DNA of 57,868 bases. It comes from CAVQCA01 sp963710815 (GTDB taxonomy: Bacteria; Pseudomonadota; Gammaproteobacteria; UBA9214). Made by a program: the position numbers and the translations under genes. The stretch spans positions 1 to 57,868 of the forward strand of contig CAVQCA010000024.1 of assembly GCA_963710815.1 (NCBI GenBank). Reading direction: 5' to 3'. Of this stretch, positions 27,402-37,559 are shown in pieces; the first letter of the stretch is position 1; each line of letters begins with the position of its first letter. The notes under the pieces were generated by a model. That model ran no database searches, was not told the origin of the DNA, and saw nothing but the letters and a program-made list of their open reading frames with translations.

Positions 27402-29412
27402 TCAGGGTGGAGCGGTCAAACAGTGAGCGGCGCCGGAGGGAGGTGTCACCCGATCGATCAACGTTCCGATCGAAGCGGGTGTCTCTACCGACGGTGTCCG
27501 CGCGATCAGCTGACGGTGCACGAGCTGGGTAGAGATGACGCCAACGAGGGCCATGTTGTCAGTGTTGGACAGCGGCGCGTGTGCGCCTCGAGCCAGACAC
27601 TTCCGCCACAGCCGGGTCACCGCTCCGGCATCAAACACACCTGCTGCCGCGATCGACGCCGGCGAAAGGATCTCTTCAACCCATTCGCGCGCTTCCTCAC
27701 TGATGAAGCAGACGGCGTCGGGCGCCCGGTAGGGCTGCTTGGTCCGCTCCCGGATCTCTCGCGGGACGATGTCGGCCGCGGCGCGTTTGATCACATGCTT
27801 CTCGTCGAGCCCCATCAGACGGTATTTGTCGGGGAGGGACTCAGCCAGGGCCGCGACCTGTGGATCCAGGAACGGGAACCGCCCCTCGACCGAATGCGCC
27901 ATCAGCATCCGGTCCCCCTGTGACGACAGCAGGTATCCGGCGAGCAGGGTGCGCACCTCAAGGTACTGGTCTCGAGCCAGATATGACCATCGCTCGAAGT
28001 CACCGGGTAGGTCCGCCAGCAGGGCATCGACGACGCCATGATCGGCCTGTAGCTCCGACCGGAAGAGACGCCGAAGAGCTCGAGTTGTCCTCCACCGGGT
28101 CTGGTGGGCGAACCCGGGCAGCCGCCAGCTGGCCAGATCCTGACCGAAGAACTGTCTGGCGAGTGTCTGCTGGGCGACCGGAGACCTCGGGTAGATAGGG
28201 GTAGAGGCGCTCGAGGAGCCGTGGTCGGACCTCGGAGCCGGGCTGGCGCGCCCAGAACCGGCGGATCGCCCCCTCGCGGAACAGGTCATAGCCGGCGAAG
28301 ACCTCGTCCGACCCTTCACCGGTCAGCACCACCCGCAGGCCCGACTGGTGGACCAGCCGCGAGAGAAGAAAAAGCGGCGCCGGCGCCGTACGAAGGATGG
28401 GACGCTCCGTGTGGTGGATGACGTCGGGAAAGACTCGAGCGATGTCCGATCTCGAGACGCTCAGCTCGTGGTGCTCGGACTCGAGCCTCGAGGCCATCAG
28501 CCGCTGGAACCGGGTCTCGTCGAACTCGTCGTCCTCGAATCGCAGTGAGAAGGTATGGAAGCGTCGACCCGTTCGGCGGGCGGCGAGGGCGGCGACGAGC
28601 GAGCTGTCGATCCCCCCGGAGAGGTAGCTTCCGACCGGGACGTCGGCGCGCACCAGCCGTAGCGCGCTGGCGTCCTCGAGCGCGGTGCGGACCGCGGCCA
28701 CCGCGTCGTCTCGCGAGCCTTCGAACTTCGTGCTGGCTCGAGTCGGGGGCCATGCCTCGTCGCGCACCTGCCCGTCGAAATACTCGCGGAGGTGGCCGGG
28801 CCGAAGCTCCTCGATCCCCAGGTACACGCTCTGGGGTGGCACCACGCTCCAGAAGGTGAAGGTCTCCTCGAGCCCGCGGGGATCGAACGCGCGCGGAAGA
28901 TCCGGGGCTGCGGCGAAGAGTGCCTTGACCTCGCTGGCGAAGTACAGCCGGGGGCCGTGCACCGCCAGGTGAAGGGGGAGGATTCCGAAGCGGTCGCGAG
29001 ACAGGATCAGCCGCCGGCGTCGGGTGTCCCAGATGGCCAGCGCCCACTGGCCGTTGAAGCGACGAAACGCGTCGTCGCCCCACTGCTCGTAGGCGTGGAG
29101 CGATGACCTCGGTGTCGCTGCGGGTCCGGAACCGGTGACCGCGCGCCGCGAGCTCGTCGCGCAGCTCGAGGTAGTTGAAGATCTCGCCGTTGAAGACCAC
29201 CCACAGCGTGCCGTCGCGCTGCTCGAGCGGCTGCTGGCCGTCGCCAGGTCGATGATCGACAGGCGGGCGTGGCCCAGCCCGGCGACCGTGGTCGCGATAG
29301 ACGCCGAACTCGTCCGGGCCGCGATGGCGGAGCGCGCCGACCATCCGGCTCAGCGCGTCGAACCGGCGGCGGCGCGGCGGTGCAGGTCGACGATCCCCGC
29401 GATTCCGCACAT
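27402..29412 (-). CDS. AsnB-like amidotransferase of the minus-strand operon, frameshifted
   Basis: Asparagine-synthase-like protein. It begins at ATG 29412 (complement) with MCGIAGIVDLHRR, so the glutaminase Cys2 is present. Later segments, in changing frames, are VGALRHRGPDEFGVY, VFNGEIFNYLELRDELAARG, VGSYLSGGIDSSLVAALAA (ATP loop), VVLTGEGSDEVFAGYDLF and MLMAHSVEGRFPFLDPQ. Several indels fall between about 28960 and 29390 and at least one near 28170. The long 3' half is otherwise open. It starts one base after the NadE-like stop and ends about 20 bases before the ligase start. It probably makes an amide bond from glutamine ammonia or joins an amine to an adenylated acid. Confidence 0.7.
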
Positions 29413-29413
29413 G

Positions 29414-30391
29414 TCAGCCACCCCCGTCCGCGAGCAATGGGAGCGAGGTGCAGGTAGCGGGTCGGTGCGCCGCTTCGGGCCTCGATGTCCCGCCACGCGG
29501 CCTCGACCTGGTCCGGGTGAGCGTCCGAGCGCCTCGGCCACCTCGGTCGATCGGCACGCCGTTGTTCGAGGCCGTACAGGCAGAGGTCCATCTTGTCGAA
29601 GGGCAGCGCGAAGTAGAACTCCTCCTGCGTCTGCGGCATCGAGAACGTGTCGGTCGTGGGCGTGGCCGGCGGCGGATCTCCTCGGGCACGCCCAGCGCTC
29701 GCGCCAGCGTCGTACACCTGGCTCTTGTACAGGTGGGCGATGGGCTTCATGTCCGCGGCGCCGTCCCCTTTTTCACGAAGAAGCCGAGGGCGTACTCGAG
29801 CCGGTTCGGTGATCCGACGACCGCATATCCGAGCCTGTCGGCGTGGTAGTACTCCACCATCTTGCGGATGCGTTGCTTGAAGTTCGTCGCGGCGACGAGC
29901 TGGCGATAGCTCTCGGCCGGGAGCCGGGCGGACCGCTCCTGGCCGTCGGGATCGGCGACCACCAACCGGAACACATTCAGCCGCGGGCCGGCCTCCAGGG
30001 GCGGAAGCACAAGCTTACACCTCCATCCCTCCGAGTATTCGGGAAACACGGATCGAATCGCCTCAGTCTGGCGGGCGTAGCATCCGACCGCCTCGAGGGT
30101 GCCGCCGACCGGCTCGATGCATGTGGTGGCGCCGAACCTCGAGGCCACCATTCGTCCGAGACGAAGCGAATCGTCGGACGAATCCCGCTCCGGCATCAAC
30201 AGGGCCACCACCCGCTCCGGTCCGAGTGCGCGAACAGCGAGCGCAAGACACACCGCGCTGTCCACGCCGCCGGAGACACCCACCACTGCGCCGCGGCGCC
30301 GAAGGTCAACCGTTATCTGGTCCCTCAAGATCTGGCTGATTCTCTCAGCCTCGCCTTCGCCATCGATCGCCAGCGGTTCGAATCTGCTCAT
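29414..30391 (-). CDS. NAD+ synthase-like amidotransferase/ATP pyrophosphatase, frameshifted
   Basis: Member of the NadE family (adenylating amide synthases). The pyrophosphatase loop is GAVVGVSGGVDSAVCLALAV, followed by LLMPERDSSDDSLRLG. Later motifs are NFKQRIRKMVEYYHADRLGY, VGSPNRLEYALGFFVKKG, DMKPIAHLYKSQVY and TDTFSMPQTQEEFYFALPFD. Frame breaks fall near 29745, 29690 and at a few points below 29560; the last frame ends LPLLADGGG at 29414. The start is ATG 30391 with GAGG just upstream; a TTG at 30430 is possible. It lacks the fused nitrilase-type glutaminase domain. As first gene of a sugar-tailoring operon next to AsnB and a carrier protein, it may amidate something other than NAD precursor. 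A metabolic NadE cannot be excluded. Confidence 0.72.
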
Positions 30392-30502
30392 CCCGTCCTC
30401 GATGCATAGGTCGGAGTCTGCTGTGGACAATTAATGCCGTGGCCCGCCCCGTTTTGCAATCTTGCCACTATGGTGACGGAAACACATAAAATCAATGCAA
30501 CA

Positions 30503-30546
30503 AGATCATTCTGTGTCTTTCGCTGTGCTTCCGTGGCTATTCGATG
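30503..30546. repeat. half copy of palindromic repeat family B
   Basis: TGTGCTTCCGTGGC at the 3' end of a TTCTGTGTCTTTCGCTGTGC stretch matches the right arm of the family B palindromes. The left arm is missing. It lies in the 200-base gap upstream of the NadE-like gene; the rest of the gap holds nothing recognisable. Confidence 0.6.
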
Positions 30547-30593
30547 CAGACAAAAAAATCATGCATTGTCATTAAGTTCGCAATCCCCAATAA

Positions 30594-32436
30594 TCATTGC
30601 CCATGCGCTACGAGCCACTGCTCCAGCATCATGATGACCCAGATCATGACGCCATAGTATCCGGCATGACTGCCCTGATGTTCCCTGACGATCTGGTCAA
30701 TATAGCGTTCCCTGAGATAACCCCGGCTTCTAAAATCAGCCAGGCTGTCATAGGCCAGTTCTCGCAGTCCGGAATGTTCAGTCAACCAGACACCAAACGG
30801 CAGGCCGAATCCATGCTTGTTTTTATCCAGGGTTTCGGGCGCCAGGAAATCCCTTACAGCGCTGCGGTAGAACGAGCGCAATTCCATGCGGCGGATAAGC
30901 ATGCGTGAGGGTACCCTGGCCGAGAACGCTACCAGTTCCTCATCCAGCATCGGGTAACGCACCTCGATACCGGCGAGTTCGCACATACGGCTGACCTTGC
31001 GCAGATCATTGTCGGCCAGGGTTATCTTCAGGTCCATGTGCAACATGCGCTTAAGCATGGAATCTGTAGCAGCGCTTTCGTATGCCTCTCTGAGATTCTT
31101 CAACGGGGCATCGGTATCAATGTCTGAAAGAAAGTCCGCCGCAAAGATATCCTCGAGAGGGGTCCTGTGCAGAAAGTTATAGGCCTCCATACGGTCCGGC
31201 ATCGGCTGCCGTGCCTGCTCGATATAGCTGCAGACCTTACCCGCTAGCGGTATTCGTTTCATGAATGGGATGCCGAGGAAGATTGGTTCGATCACACGCT
31301 GTCGCAGCAGCGCAGGTAAATGCGCGTAGGCACCAAACAGCAACTGTTTTGCATAGCGCTCGTTGCCTGCAAAGATTTCATCGCCACCATCACCGGCCAG
31401 CAGGCATGACTTACCATCCTGTAGCGCCAGCATGGCACAATAATATGCCGGGATGGCCGAGGCATTACCGAACGGTTCATCATAGGCGGCGGCAATTTTC
31501 GGTATGCGCATCGATGACATCCTGCGGGGTCACATAATATTCATGCAGCTTGACGTTGAAGTGGCGTGCCGTGGCGCGGGCAAACTCCATTTCATCATAG
31601 CCTTCTGCCTGGAAGCCGATCCCATAGGCATCAACCCTCTTATTGGAGAGTTTCGCGAACATGCCGGTGACCGTGCTGCTGTCCAGGCCACCGCTCAGGA
31701 AAGTGCCTGTCGCCTCATCTGTAAGGCAATTGCCGACGGACTTTTCAAGCAACGAAAGCAGTTCACTGGAGAGTTGGTCCTCCTGTTCATCGGATTCCTG
31801 GTATTCAAGCCGCCAGTAAAATGAGCGGGTTACCATGCCGTTGTCGTACGTCAGGTATTCTCCGGGGAGGAGTTTTTCCATGCCCCGGTAGATGCTGCCG
31901 GGGCTGGGGACCATGTGAAAATACAGATAGTTGAACAGACCCTGTGGATCAAGTACCTTTGATACGTCGGGATGTGCCAGAATCGCATCGGCACGTGAAG
32001 CGATAACCAGGGTGCCGTCGACAGCCGAGAAAGCGAGGGGCTGGGTGCCCATGCGATCCACCGCAATCAATGCATGCCCGCTGCCTGGTTCAAAGATGGC
32101 GAGTGCGAAAGCGCCATGCAGGTGTTGCAGCAACCCGCTGCCCAAGCGGCGGTAGGCTTCAGCGGCCGCCTGCGCATGCCCCTTCTCGCTGGCGATTGAT
32201 TGAAAAGATCTTTCAGTCCACCAAGGTCGTCCTGTCACAGCCACCTGGAGGTCTTCGCCTGAGAACAGGGTGCCTGAATGCCTGTGACAGCCCAGCGCAC
32301 ATCCAGGCGTCCTGGTGCCTGAGTGCAGGCAGTCCCCCGAAGAATGCCCAAGCCTGTCCCGCATTACGTCAAGCAGGTCAGTGCTGCCCTGTTTGGCCAT
32401 ATTCCGGGGGGCGATGAATCCGTAAATGCTACTCAT
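30594..32436 (-). CDS. AsnB-like protein without the glutaminase Cys, one frameshift
   Basis: Third asparagine-synthase-like protein of the window. The N-terminus reads MSSIYGFIAPRN, with Ser in place of the catalytic Cys2, so the Ntn-hydrolase domain should not release ammonia from glutamine. The synthetase domain is well kept: GTFLSGGLDSSTVTGMFA (ATP loop), AYDEPFGNASAIPAYY, LLAGDGGDEIFAGNERY and EVRYPMLDEELVAF. The frame breaks once near 31500, and joining gives PQDVIDAIPKIAAAYDEP. Like beta-lactam-synthetase-type relatives it might use another amine instead of ammonia. It points toward the IS-poor side of the locus and has no close upstream partner. The joined length is about 610 residues. 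Confidence 0.75.
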
Positions 32437-32712
32437 TTGCCAGGTTCTGAACTATTGCTGCATGATTGATTGTCAATTTCACCATGGCCGGCATATTGTT
32501 TGTACCGTCCCGCTATGGCCCTGGCGCATACGATTAGTATACATTAACGCATTGCAGGCTCGGCAAAAACCGCAATGGTGTGCACAGTCAGATCAGGTAT
32601 CGCACTGTCTGTAGGGTGCACCGTGCGCGCCGAAAGATCTGTTGATTCATGGTGCGCACGGCGCACCCTGCAATGGTTCGTTGAATAATATGTGCTTCCG
32701 GAATGGTTTTAT
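32437..32712. other. intergenic gap between the divergent AsnB-like and sulfotransferase genes
   Basis: About 275 bases. The only clear structure is the family C inverted repeat at 32609-32673. The two genes are divergent, so promoters for both should lie here. Confidence 0.5.
32609..32673. repeat. inverted repeat family C
   Basis: GTAGGGTGCACCGTGCGC at the left and GGTGCGCACGGCGCACCCT at the right form an inverted repeat around a 20-30-base spacer. The same arm, GGTGCGCGTGGCGCACCCTA, occurs singly at 46631-46650. The spacer contains an ATTCATGG stretch. Confidence 0.7.
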
Positions 32713-33657
32713 ATGGCTGAATTTTTATCCAAGGTAGCCAAGACACTGCGCTATTACGCTCGCCAGTGGCTGGTCTTTTTGCGGGGGCTTTGGTGGGATG
32801 TGGTAAAACCGATGCCTTTGGCGCCAGTCTTTATCGTAGGCTGCAGCCGGGCCGGTACCACGCTGGTCTACAAGACCTTCTCTGAATCGCACGAGCTTGG
32901 CAGTTTGCAGAAAGAGACCCATGATTTCTGGTCGGGGTTGCACCCCATCGAGGAACGTCAATGGGAAAGTCATGCCTTGCTTGCAAAAGATGCCCGTGAA
33001 TCGGACCGTTTATCCGTGGCACGCTATTTCTTTTCTCATACCGGCAAGCGTCGCTTTGTGGATAAGAATAACCAGAATGGCCTGAGCATTCCCTACCTCC
33101 ATGCCCTGTTTCCGGATGCCTGTTTCGTCTACGTCAGGCGAAATCCCGGAGATAACATCAACTCCCTGATAGAGGGCTGGCGACGGCCGGATGAATATGC
33201 AACCTGGTCCCGTGATTTGCCCGGAGAGGTCCGTATCGATGGAGGGCGAGATTACCCGCTGGTGCTTCTTTCTGCCCGACTGGCTGGCGAACGTACCTTG
33301 ACAGTACGCTGGAGGAGGTCTGTGCATTCCAGTACCAGGCCATGAACGAGGCAATACTCGAGGCAAAGTCACTGGTACCGGAACGGCAGTGGATTGATAT
33401 CCGTTATGAAGACCTGCTGGCCGACCCGGTGAACAGTTTCAGATCGGCCTTTGAGAAATGCAGTATTACATTCACGCCTGACTCTGCTGCGGCATTGTGA
33501 ATCCGTTCTGGCTAATCCCTATAATGCCTTCTCGGAAATCAGGCTGGATAAATGGCGCCAGGGCAGGAACAGGGAACGCCTCGAGAAAGTCCTGCCATCA
33601 CTGGGATTGATTGCCGGGCGGATGGGTTATCCAGATGGCGAGCTGAATCTCTGCTAA
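32713..33657 (+). CDS. sulfotransferase, two frameshifts
   Basis: PAPS-dependent sulfotransferase-like protein. The 5'-phosphosulfate loop is FIVGCSRAGTTLVYKTFSES (about residues 37-56), and the second PAPS-contact strand is FPDACFVYVRRNPGDNINSL. The frame breaks near 33253 (after GGRDYP) and near 33490. The later frames carry FQYQAMNEAILEAKSLVPE, DIRYEDLLADPV and YNAFSEIRLDKWRQGRN, and end at 33657. The start is taken as ATG 32713; a GTG at 32692 is also in frame. It would sulfate a sugar or a glycolipid of the EPS. Both breaks lie between correctly ordered conserved segments, so sequence error is likely. Confidence 0.72.
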
Positions 33658-33688
33658 CGTGGTTCTTTGACCAGGATCCGCTTCCGGT

Positions 33689-34954
33689 CTATGACATGGT
33701 GTTTGCCGGATATTGTGTTGGCGGCATTTTCTTGAGCAACCCGCGCTCGGCCATTTCCTCCTGTGCAAACTTTTTCACCAGAACCGAGATAAATACAAGG
33801 TGATAGAAGATATCCCAGTAGGACAAGCCAAGAAAAATAGTCCCCGTGGCATAGGCAATCAAGGAGGCGCGCAGCATGGTTGTGTAATTTTTCACCCAGG
33901 CCATTTCCGGGAACCGACGGGTTGTGATGTTGAGCCTGGTGAGGCTGATGAGTGTGCCGAAGAGAAGCGAGAACCACATGGCGAATGCAATAAATCCATG
34001 CTCTGCCAGGATTTCGATATAGGAACTGTGCCAGTCCCTTTGTGTAACATAGCGCCAGCCCTCAAAACCTGCACCAAGCAAGGGGTGATCAAGCGCATAG
34101 TGAAAGCCATCTCTCCAAGCCTGGATACGTTCCATCGCAGAGGTGTCTGCTTCATAGGTCTCGATTGTATCCATGCGACCGAACCACTGCTCGGGCAGTG
34201 CACCCAGTGCCAGATAGATGCCCAGCATCATGAGTGGTATTGCCAGGTATTTGCGTTTGCTTTCCCATATAAGGACAACAGCCAGCGCCGCAATGGTCAA
34301 TAAGGCTCCGCGGGACCAGGATGACAGGGCAGCAGCAAAGCACAGGGGGATCGCAGCCATCAATCCGTAATTGATCCATCGGTTTCTTGTTTCCCTGCGC
34401 CAGAATATCAATAGAGGTATAATCATCAGGGTGGCGATAGCAAATTCATTATTCCCGTAGAACTGCGTATAGGGCGGGCCATAAACGCGGTTGCTGAATC
34501 CGGTCATAATTGCCCATATCCCTCCTTTGACAGCAACCAGCCCAATTGAGCCGGCAATGGTGATGATCAGATAGTAGAGCTTCTCGCGGGTGTTAATCAG
34601 CATCAGGGTCAATATGAACGGGAGATATATTTTCGATACTTCAATCAGTTTTGGCCAGGCCGCCCAGGGGACCTGGGCATTCAGTGTGGTCAGCAGGAAG
34701 TAGAACCAAAGGATGTAAAAGACATAGATGCGCCAGTCCCTGGGGATGGCCTGTCGATCCTTGGTCGTGAGCATGGCGAAAAATGCAACAATAAACATCA
34801 CCAGATAGACAGGAAAGGTTGTCATGAAACCCCAGGCATACGTGTGCGGGTTGAGGTAACTGAATACCGCAAGGCAAAGCACACCCAGCCAGGGTCGCCA
34901 GAGTGTGGCGCCAATGCAGCCGACAAGAAAGGCTAATACGGCGATGTCACGCAT
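33689..34954 (-). CDS. exosortase A-associated O-glycosylation ligase (TIGR03097-like)
   Basis: Polytopic membrane protein of the O-antigen ligase/polymerase superfamily, of the type linked to exosortase A. The N-terminus MRDIAVLAFLVGCIGATLWR and the segment SYLNPHTYAWGFMTTFPVY are characteristic. About ten to twelve hydrophobic helices run through the 421 residues. A large loop before the C-terminal helices contains EAGTHALIAFSVA-unlike residues WRYVTQRDWHSSYIEILAEHG, the conserved Wzy_C-like loop. It is intact. Members are proposed to attach the glycan to PEP-CTERM proteins after exosortase processing, which would link the PEP-CTERM protein at 39431 with the EPS genes. Confidence 0.88.
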   Translation of the reverse strand: MRDIAVLAFLVGCIGATLWRPWLGVLCLAVFSYLNPHTYAWGFMTTFPVYLVMFIVAFFAMLTTKDRQAIPRDWRIYVFYILWFYFLLTTLNAQVPWAAWPKLIEVSKIYLPFILTLMLINTREKLYYLIITIAGSIGLVAVKGGIWAIMTGFSNRVYGPPYTQFYGNNEFAIATLMIIPLLIFWRRETRNRWINYGLMAAIPLCFAAALSSWSRGALLTIAALAVVLIWESKRKYLAIPLMMLGIYLALGALPEQWFGRMDTIETYEADTSAMERIQAWRDGFHYALDHPLLGAGFEGWRYVTQRDWHSSYIEILAEHGFIAFAMWFSLLFGTLISLTRLNITTRRFPEMAWVKNYTTMLRASLIAYATGTIFLGLSYWDIFYHLVFISVLVKKFAQEEMAERGLLKKMPPTQYPANTMS

Positions 34955-35638
34955 TGGCTATGTGCCTCAGAATCGTGGTATTTATGTGGTATCCATCGTG
35001 CTGCATGTTCAAGGGTTTCCTTGTTCGATCATTGGGTCTCACTGCGCGAGATCAGCTCTTGTGGCTTAGCCGTGCAACATTAAATAGTTATCGGCGTGGA
35101 CAGCATGGTCTTGCGAGGTTGGTATAGTAAATTCTATACTGTATTCCAATATAAATAAAATATTAATGAATACAATAGATTAAACTATAGCATCAATACT
35201 ATACAATAGTTGATATAAACGAACCTCTTGTTTGATGGGTGAGAGAAGTCGGCGTATCTGGTTGATTTGTTGTTGCGAGATAGACAAACAACCTGAGGAG
35301 ATACTCCACTTATGGGAAAGAATAGCGTTGTTGATTTTCGGGGTCGAGAGGCGAGCGCTGATCCCACCCTGGCCGGCACCATCCTCGACCGCCTCATGCA
35401 CAATGCCTGCCGCATAACCTTCAAGGGCGAATCAATGTGAAAACGCAAGGCGAAGTTGACACACAATACCAGCAGCGCTTAACAATGCCGCTCCTGCATC
35501 GCTTCGCTTCTACTGCCACGGCTGAATCATCGTGGAACCCGTGGCCGAATCACGTGGACTGCGCACACTCACTTCCAAATACTTTGCCCCTGGTCGCTGC
35601 CATCCTCAATGAGACGTGAATGTATGTTATTTTAAGCC
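34955..35638. other. 684-base region with an IS21 relic, no intact gene
   Basis: AT-rich up to about 35220, with nothing recognisable. From about 35342 it carries the end of an IS21-type element (separate entry). Confidence 0.5.
35342..35560 (+). mobile_element. IS21-family relic: end of istB and right terminus
   Basis: The plus strand encodes SADPTLAGTILDRLMHNACR followed by ITFKGESM (about 35358-35437), the conserved C-terminus of the IS21 helper ATPase IstB. It ends at a TGA where relatives continue. Downstream, GGCTGAATCATCGTGGAAC and GGCCGAATCACGTGGA (about 35519-35559) resemble the short repeated sequences of IS21 right ends. The rest of the element, including istA, is missing. A dead relic. 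Confidence 0.6.
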
Positions 35639-35828
35639 ATGAGCATTGAGTATGCAGACGTATATTTCACGATGACAACGGACGACCAAGCCTATGGGAG
35701 GTTATTGTTTCGACTGACCTATCAATGGGGCCAAAGCGCTGATCGCCTCCACAGGATTGCATTGAAGCTCCTTCTCACCTTTTCTTCGATAGTAACAGCG
35801 AATGTAATGCGCCTTATTACCCATAGCT

Positions 35829-36715
35829 TCATCGATAAGTTCGAAATTCGGCACTGGCCCCTGTCGAGACAAGATATATTAGCGATAACGGCCGATCCGT
35901 ATATCGTAATAGTGCAGAATGAAAAGCAGACCCCTCACACCCAATAAAGACATCATGCCTATTAAACAACTCTATCTGCTCCAACAGCGAGAGCTTTTCC
36001 GGATGCACGACCTGTGCAGCCATTTTCCTTACAGTAATTTTCTACCTCCTCTTCATGTGAGTACGTCCAGTTGGATTTCCTTAGTGCTGTCCTGGACAAG
36101 ATATACCGGGTTCGCGTCTGATTCGAACGATAGGCCACCAGCCATACTCGTGACGCGAGGTGCCTGGTTACCTGCAGGTGCACTGGGTGGATACTGTTTC
36201 TTTCGTACCAAGAGGCCTCGGGGACTGTTATTTCTGCCATTCGAAGTGGCTTCCTGGTTACAAGGAAGTATCTCTACCGTCACCCCCGTCGCGCTCAATT
36301 AGGGTCTTCCAATGCTCGCCATGAGGTCGCAATAGCTGCCTTAAATATCTGTTGTGCGCCAAAGGGATTATTCCGTTCAAGAATCTTTTTTGTCACCACA
36401 CCCCGTGTTCGAGAAGATACCAGTACCTGGCTATACCCTCAGTCAATAAATGGCCATAATGAGGTTCTACAAAATGTCCTAAGAAAAGGCCATTAGAATC
36501 AGAGTCTTGTACGGCAGCGCCGATGGATCAAGGAAGACCAGGGGAGGCGCTTTAGAAAATTCTGGAGATTTTGTTTGGTCCCCGTAAAATGCAAGAGACA
36601 CTACGAGTCGTTGATTTTTCATCGTAAACGAGGTTATGTTTGAGAAATCAGGCCACGCGGAACAAATATCGAATTTTTCAGTTTTATAAAATGAAGGCGA
36701 CGTGAGAAAATCCAA
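35829..36715 (-). pseudogene. decayed GT61 (DUF563) glycosyltransferase
   Basis: Fragments of one minus-strand gene lie in order but in different frames with stops. They include FVEPHYGHLLTEGIARYWYL (about 36405-36475), a GT61-type His motif. Next come YLSRTALRKSNWTYSHEEEV-like residues near 36060-36100, and VVHPEKLSLLEQIELFNRHD followed by VFIGCEGSAFHSALLRYTDR (about 35870-36010), the family's C-terminal signature. The upstream piece 36479-36715 is probably its N-terminal part. Frameshifts and stops are numerous and no long frame survives, so this looks truly dead. It lies between the IS21 relic and the IS110 relic. Confidence 0.6.
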
Positions 36716-37315
36716 AACCCTTTAACGATTTCTCATAACCAACCACACTTGGCCATGCCGCATGTTAGGACATATAGCGCATTTAGAATATGACCAGCCA
36801 CCGCCTCAAAAAGTAGACGCTTAAAGTACCTCATACTACTGCTACAGATAGTTCAAACATATGGATTTCGCTGGCGCCAGCGAATTGGCAAGTACCGCCG
36901 ATCTATTTACGGCATTGTTAAAGCCACCAATCGTACTCAGTATAAAACGGCAGATCAAAGCTTTAATAAACTTCCTGAATTCTTTTCAGTTGAGAACTGT
37001 CCACTGCCTATCTCAAAATATAGATCTTAAGCGCCGCGGCTATCTGTCAATGATCGCCCTAACGATCATGGTGGATAGCGCCCCCCTGAAAATGAAAGAG
37101 ACTACGGGGTGGAAGATGGCGGTGTTGAGGTCGTGAAATATTTTTGGCGGCTCGACCCCGCACCTAACGTGACCCGCCGGACTGACTCGCACCCCGGATT
37201 GCCTCCTTGAGAGAGCGCACGCTAAACAGGCCATTGGCGATTGGTCGCCTTCAGGCAGATTCAGTTCCGGCACCCGCCACCTTCCACCTTGGAGTGTAAA
37301 TCGACGGGAGGTGTT
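36716..37315. other. 600-base region without a recognisable gene
   Basis: Short open frames only. The last about 180 bases before 37316 may be the upstream part of the IS110 relic. Confidence 0.5.
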
Positions 37316-37495
37316 ATGGAACTGGTGGCCCTGTACAAACGGGTGATTGGCCTTGACGTGCATCAGGCGCAAATCACCGCCTGTGCGTTGCTTGAGGAGC
37401 CGGACGGAACGAGTGCGCATCGAGCAGCGGCAATTTGGCGCGTTCAAGCGGGACCGCCGCGCGTTGGCTGAATGGGCGGCTTCGCTGTGCCCCAT
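37316..37495 (+). mobile_element. IS110-family transposase relic (5' end)
   Basis: ATG 37316 follows a GGGAGG ribosome site and opens MELVALYKRVIGLDVHQAQI, then TACALLEEPDGT, the N-terminal RuvC-like Asp motif of IS110 transposases. After one frameshift near 37411 the sequence continues VRIEQRQFGAFKRDRRALAE and WAASLCP. Nothing further of the transposase follows; an IS630 element begins 65 bases downstream and no IS110 sequence was recognised beyond it. Confidence 0.65.
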
Positions 37496-37559
37496 AAACG
37501 AGGAGTAGAAAAGTCCTGGACGCTCCAAGCTGTTATAAGGATTGCTCACAAACACTTTA

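Noticed and set aside
26796..27923. 375-codon plus-strand open frame opposite the AMP ligase and AsnB-like genes
   Set aside because: It is antisense to a ligase with all ANL motifs, has no domain of its own, and arises from G+C-rich codon bias.
35639..35947. 102-codon plus-strand open frame
   Set aside because: It overlaps the decayed GT61 gene on the other strand, which has recognisable signatures; the plus frame has none.
36861..37136. 91-codon plus-strand open frame
   Set aside because: No ribosome site, no motif, next to IS debris.
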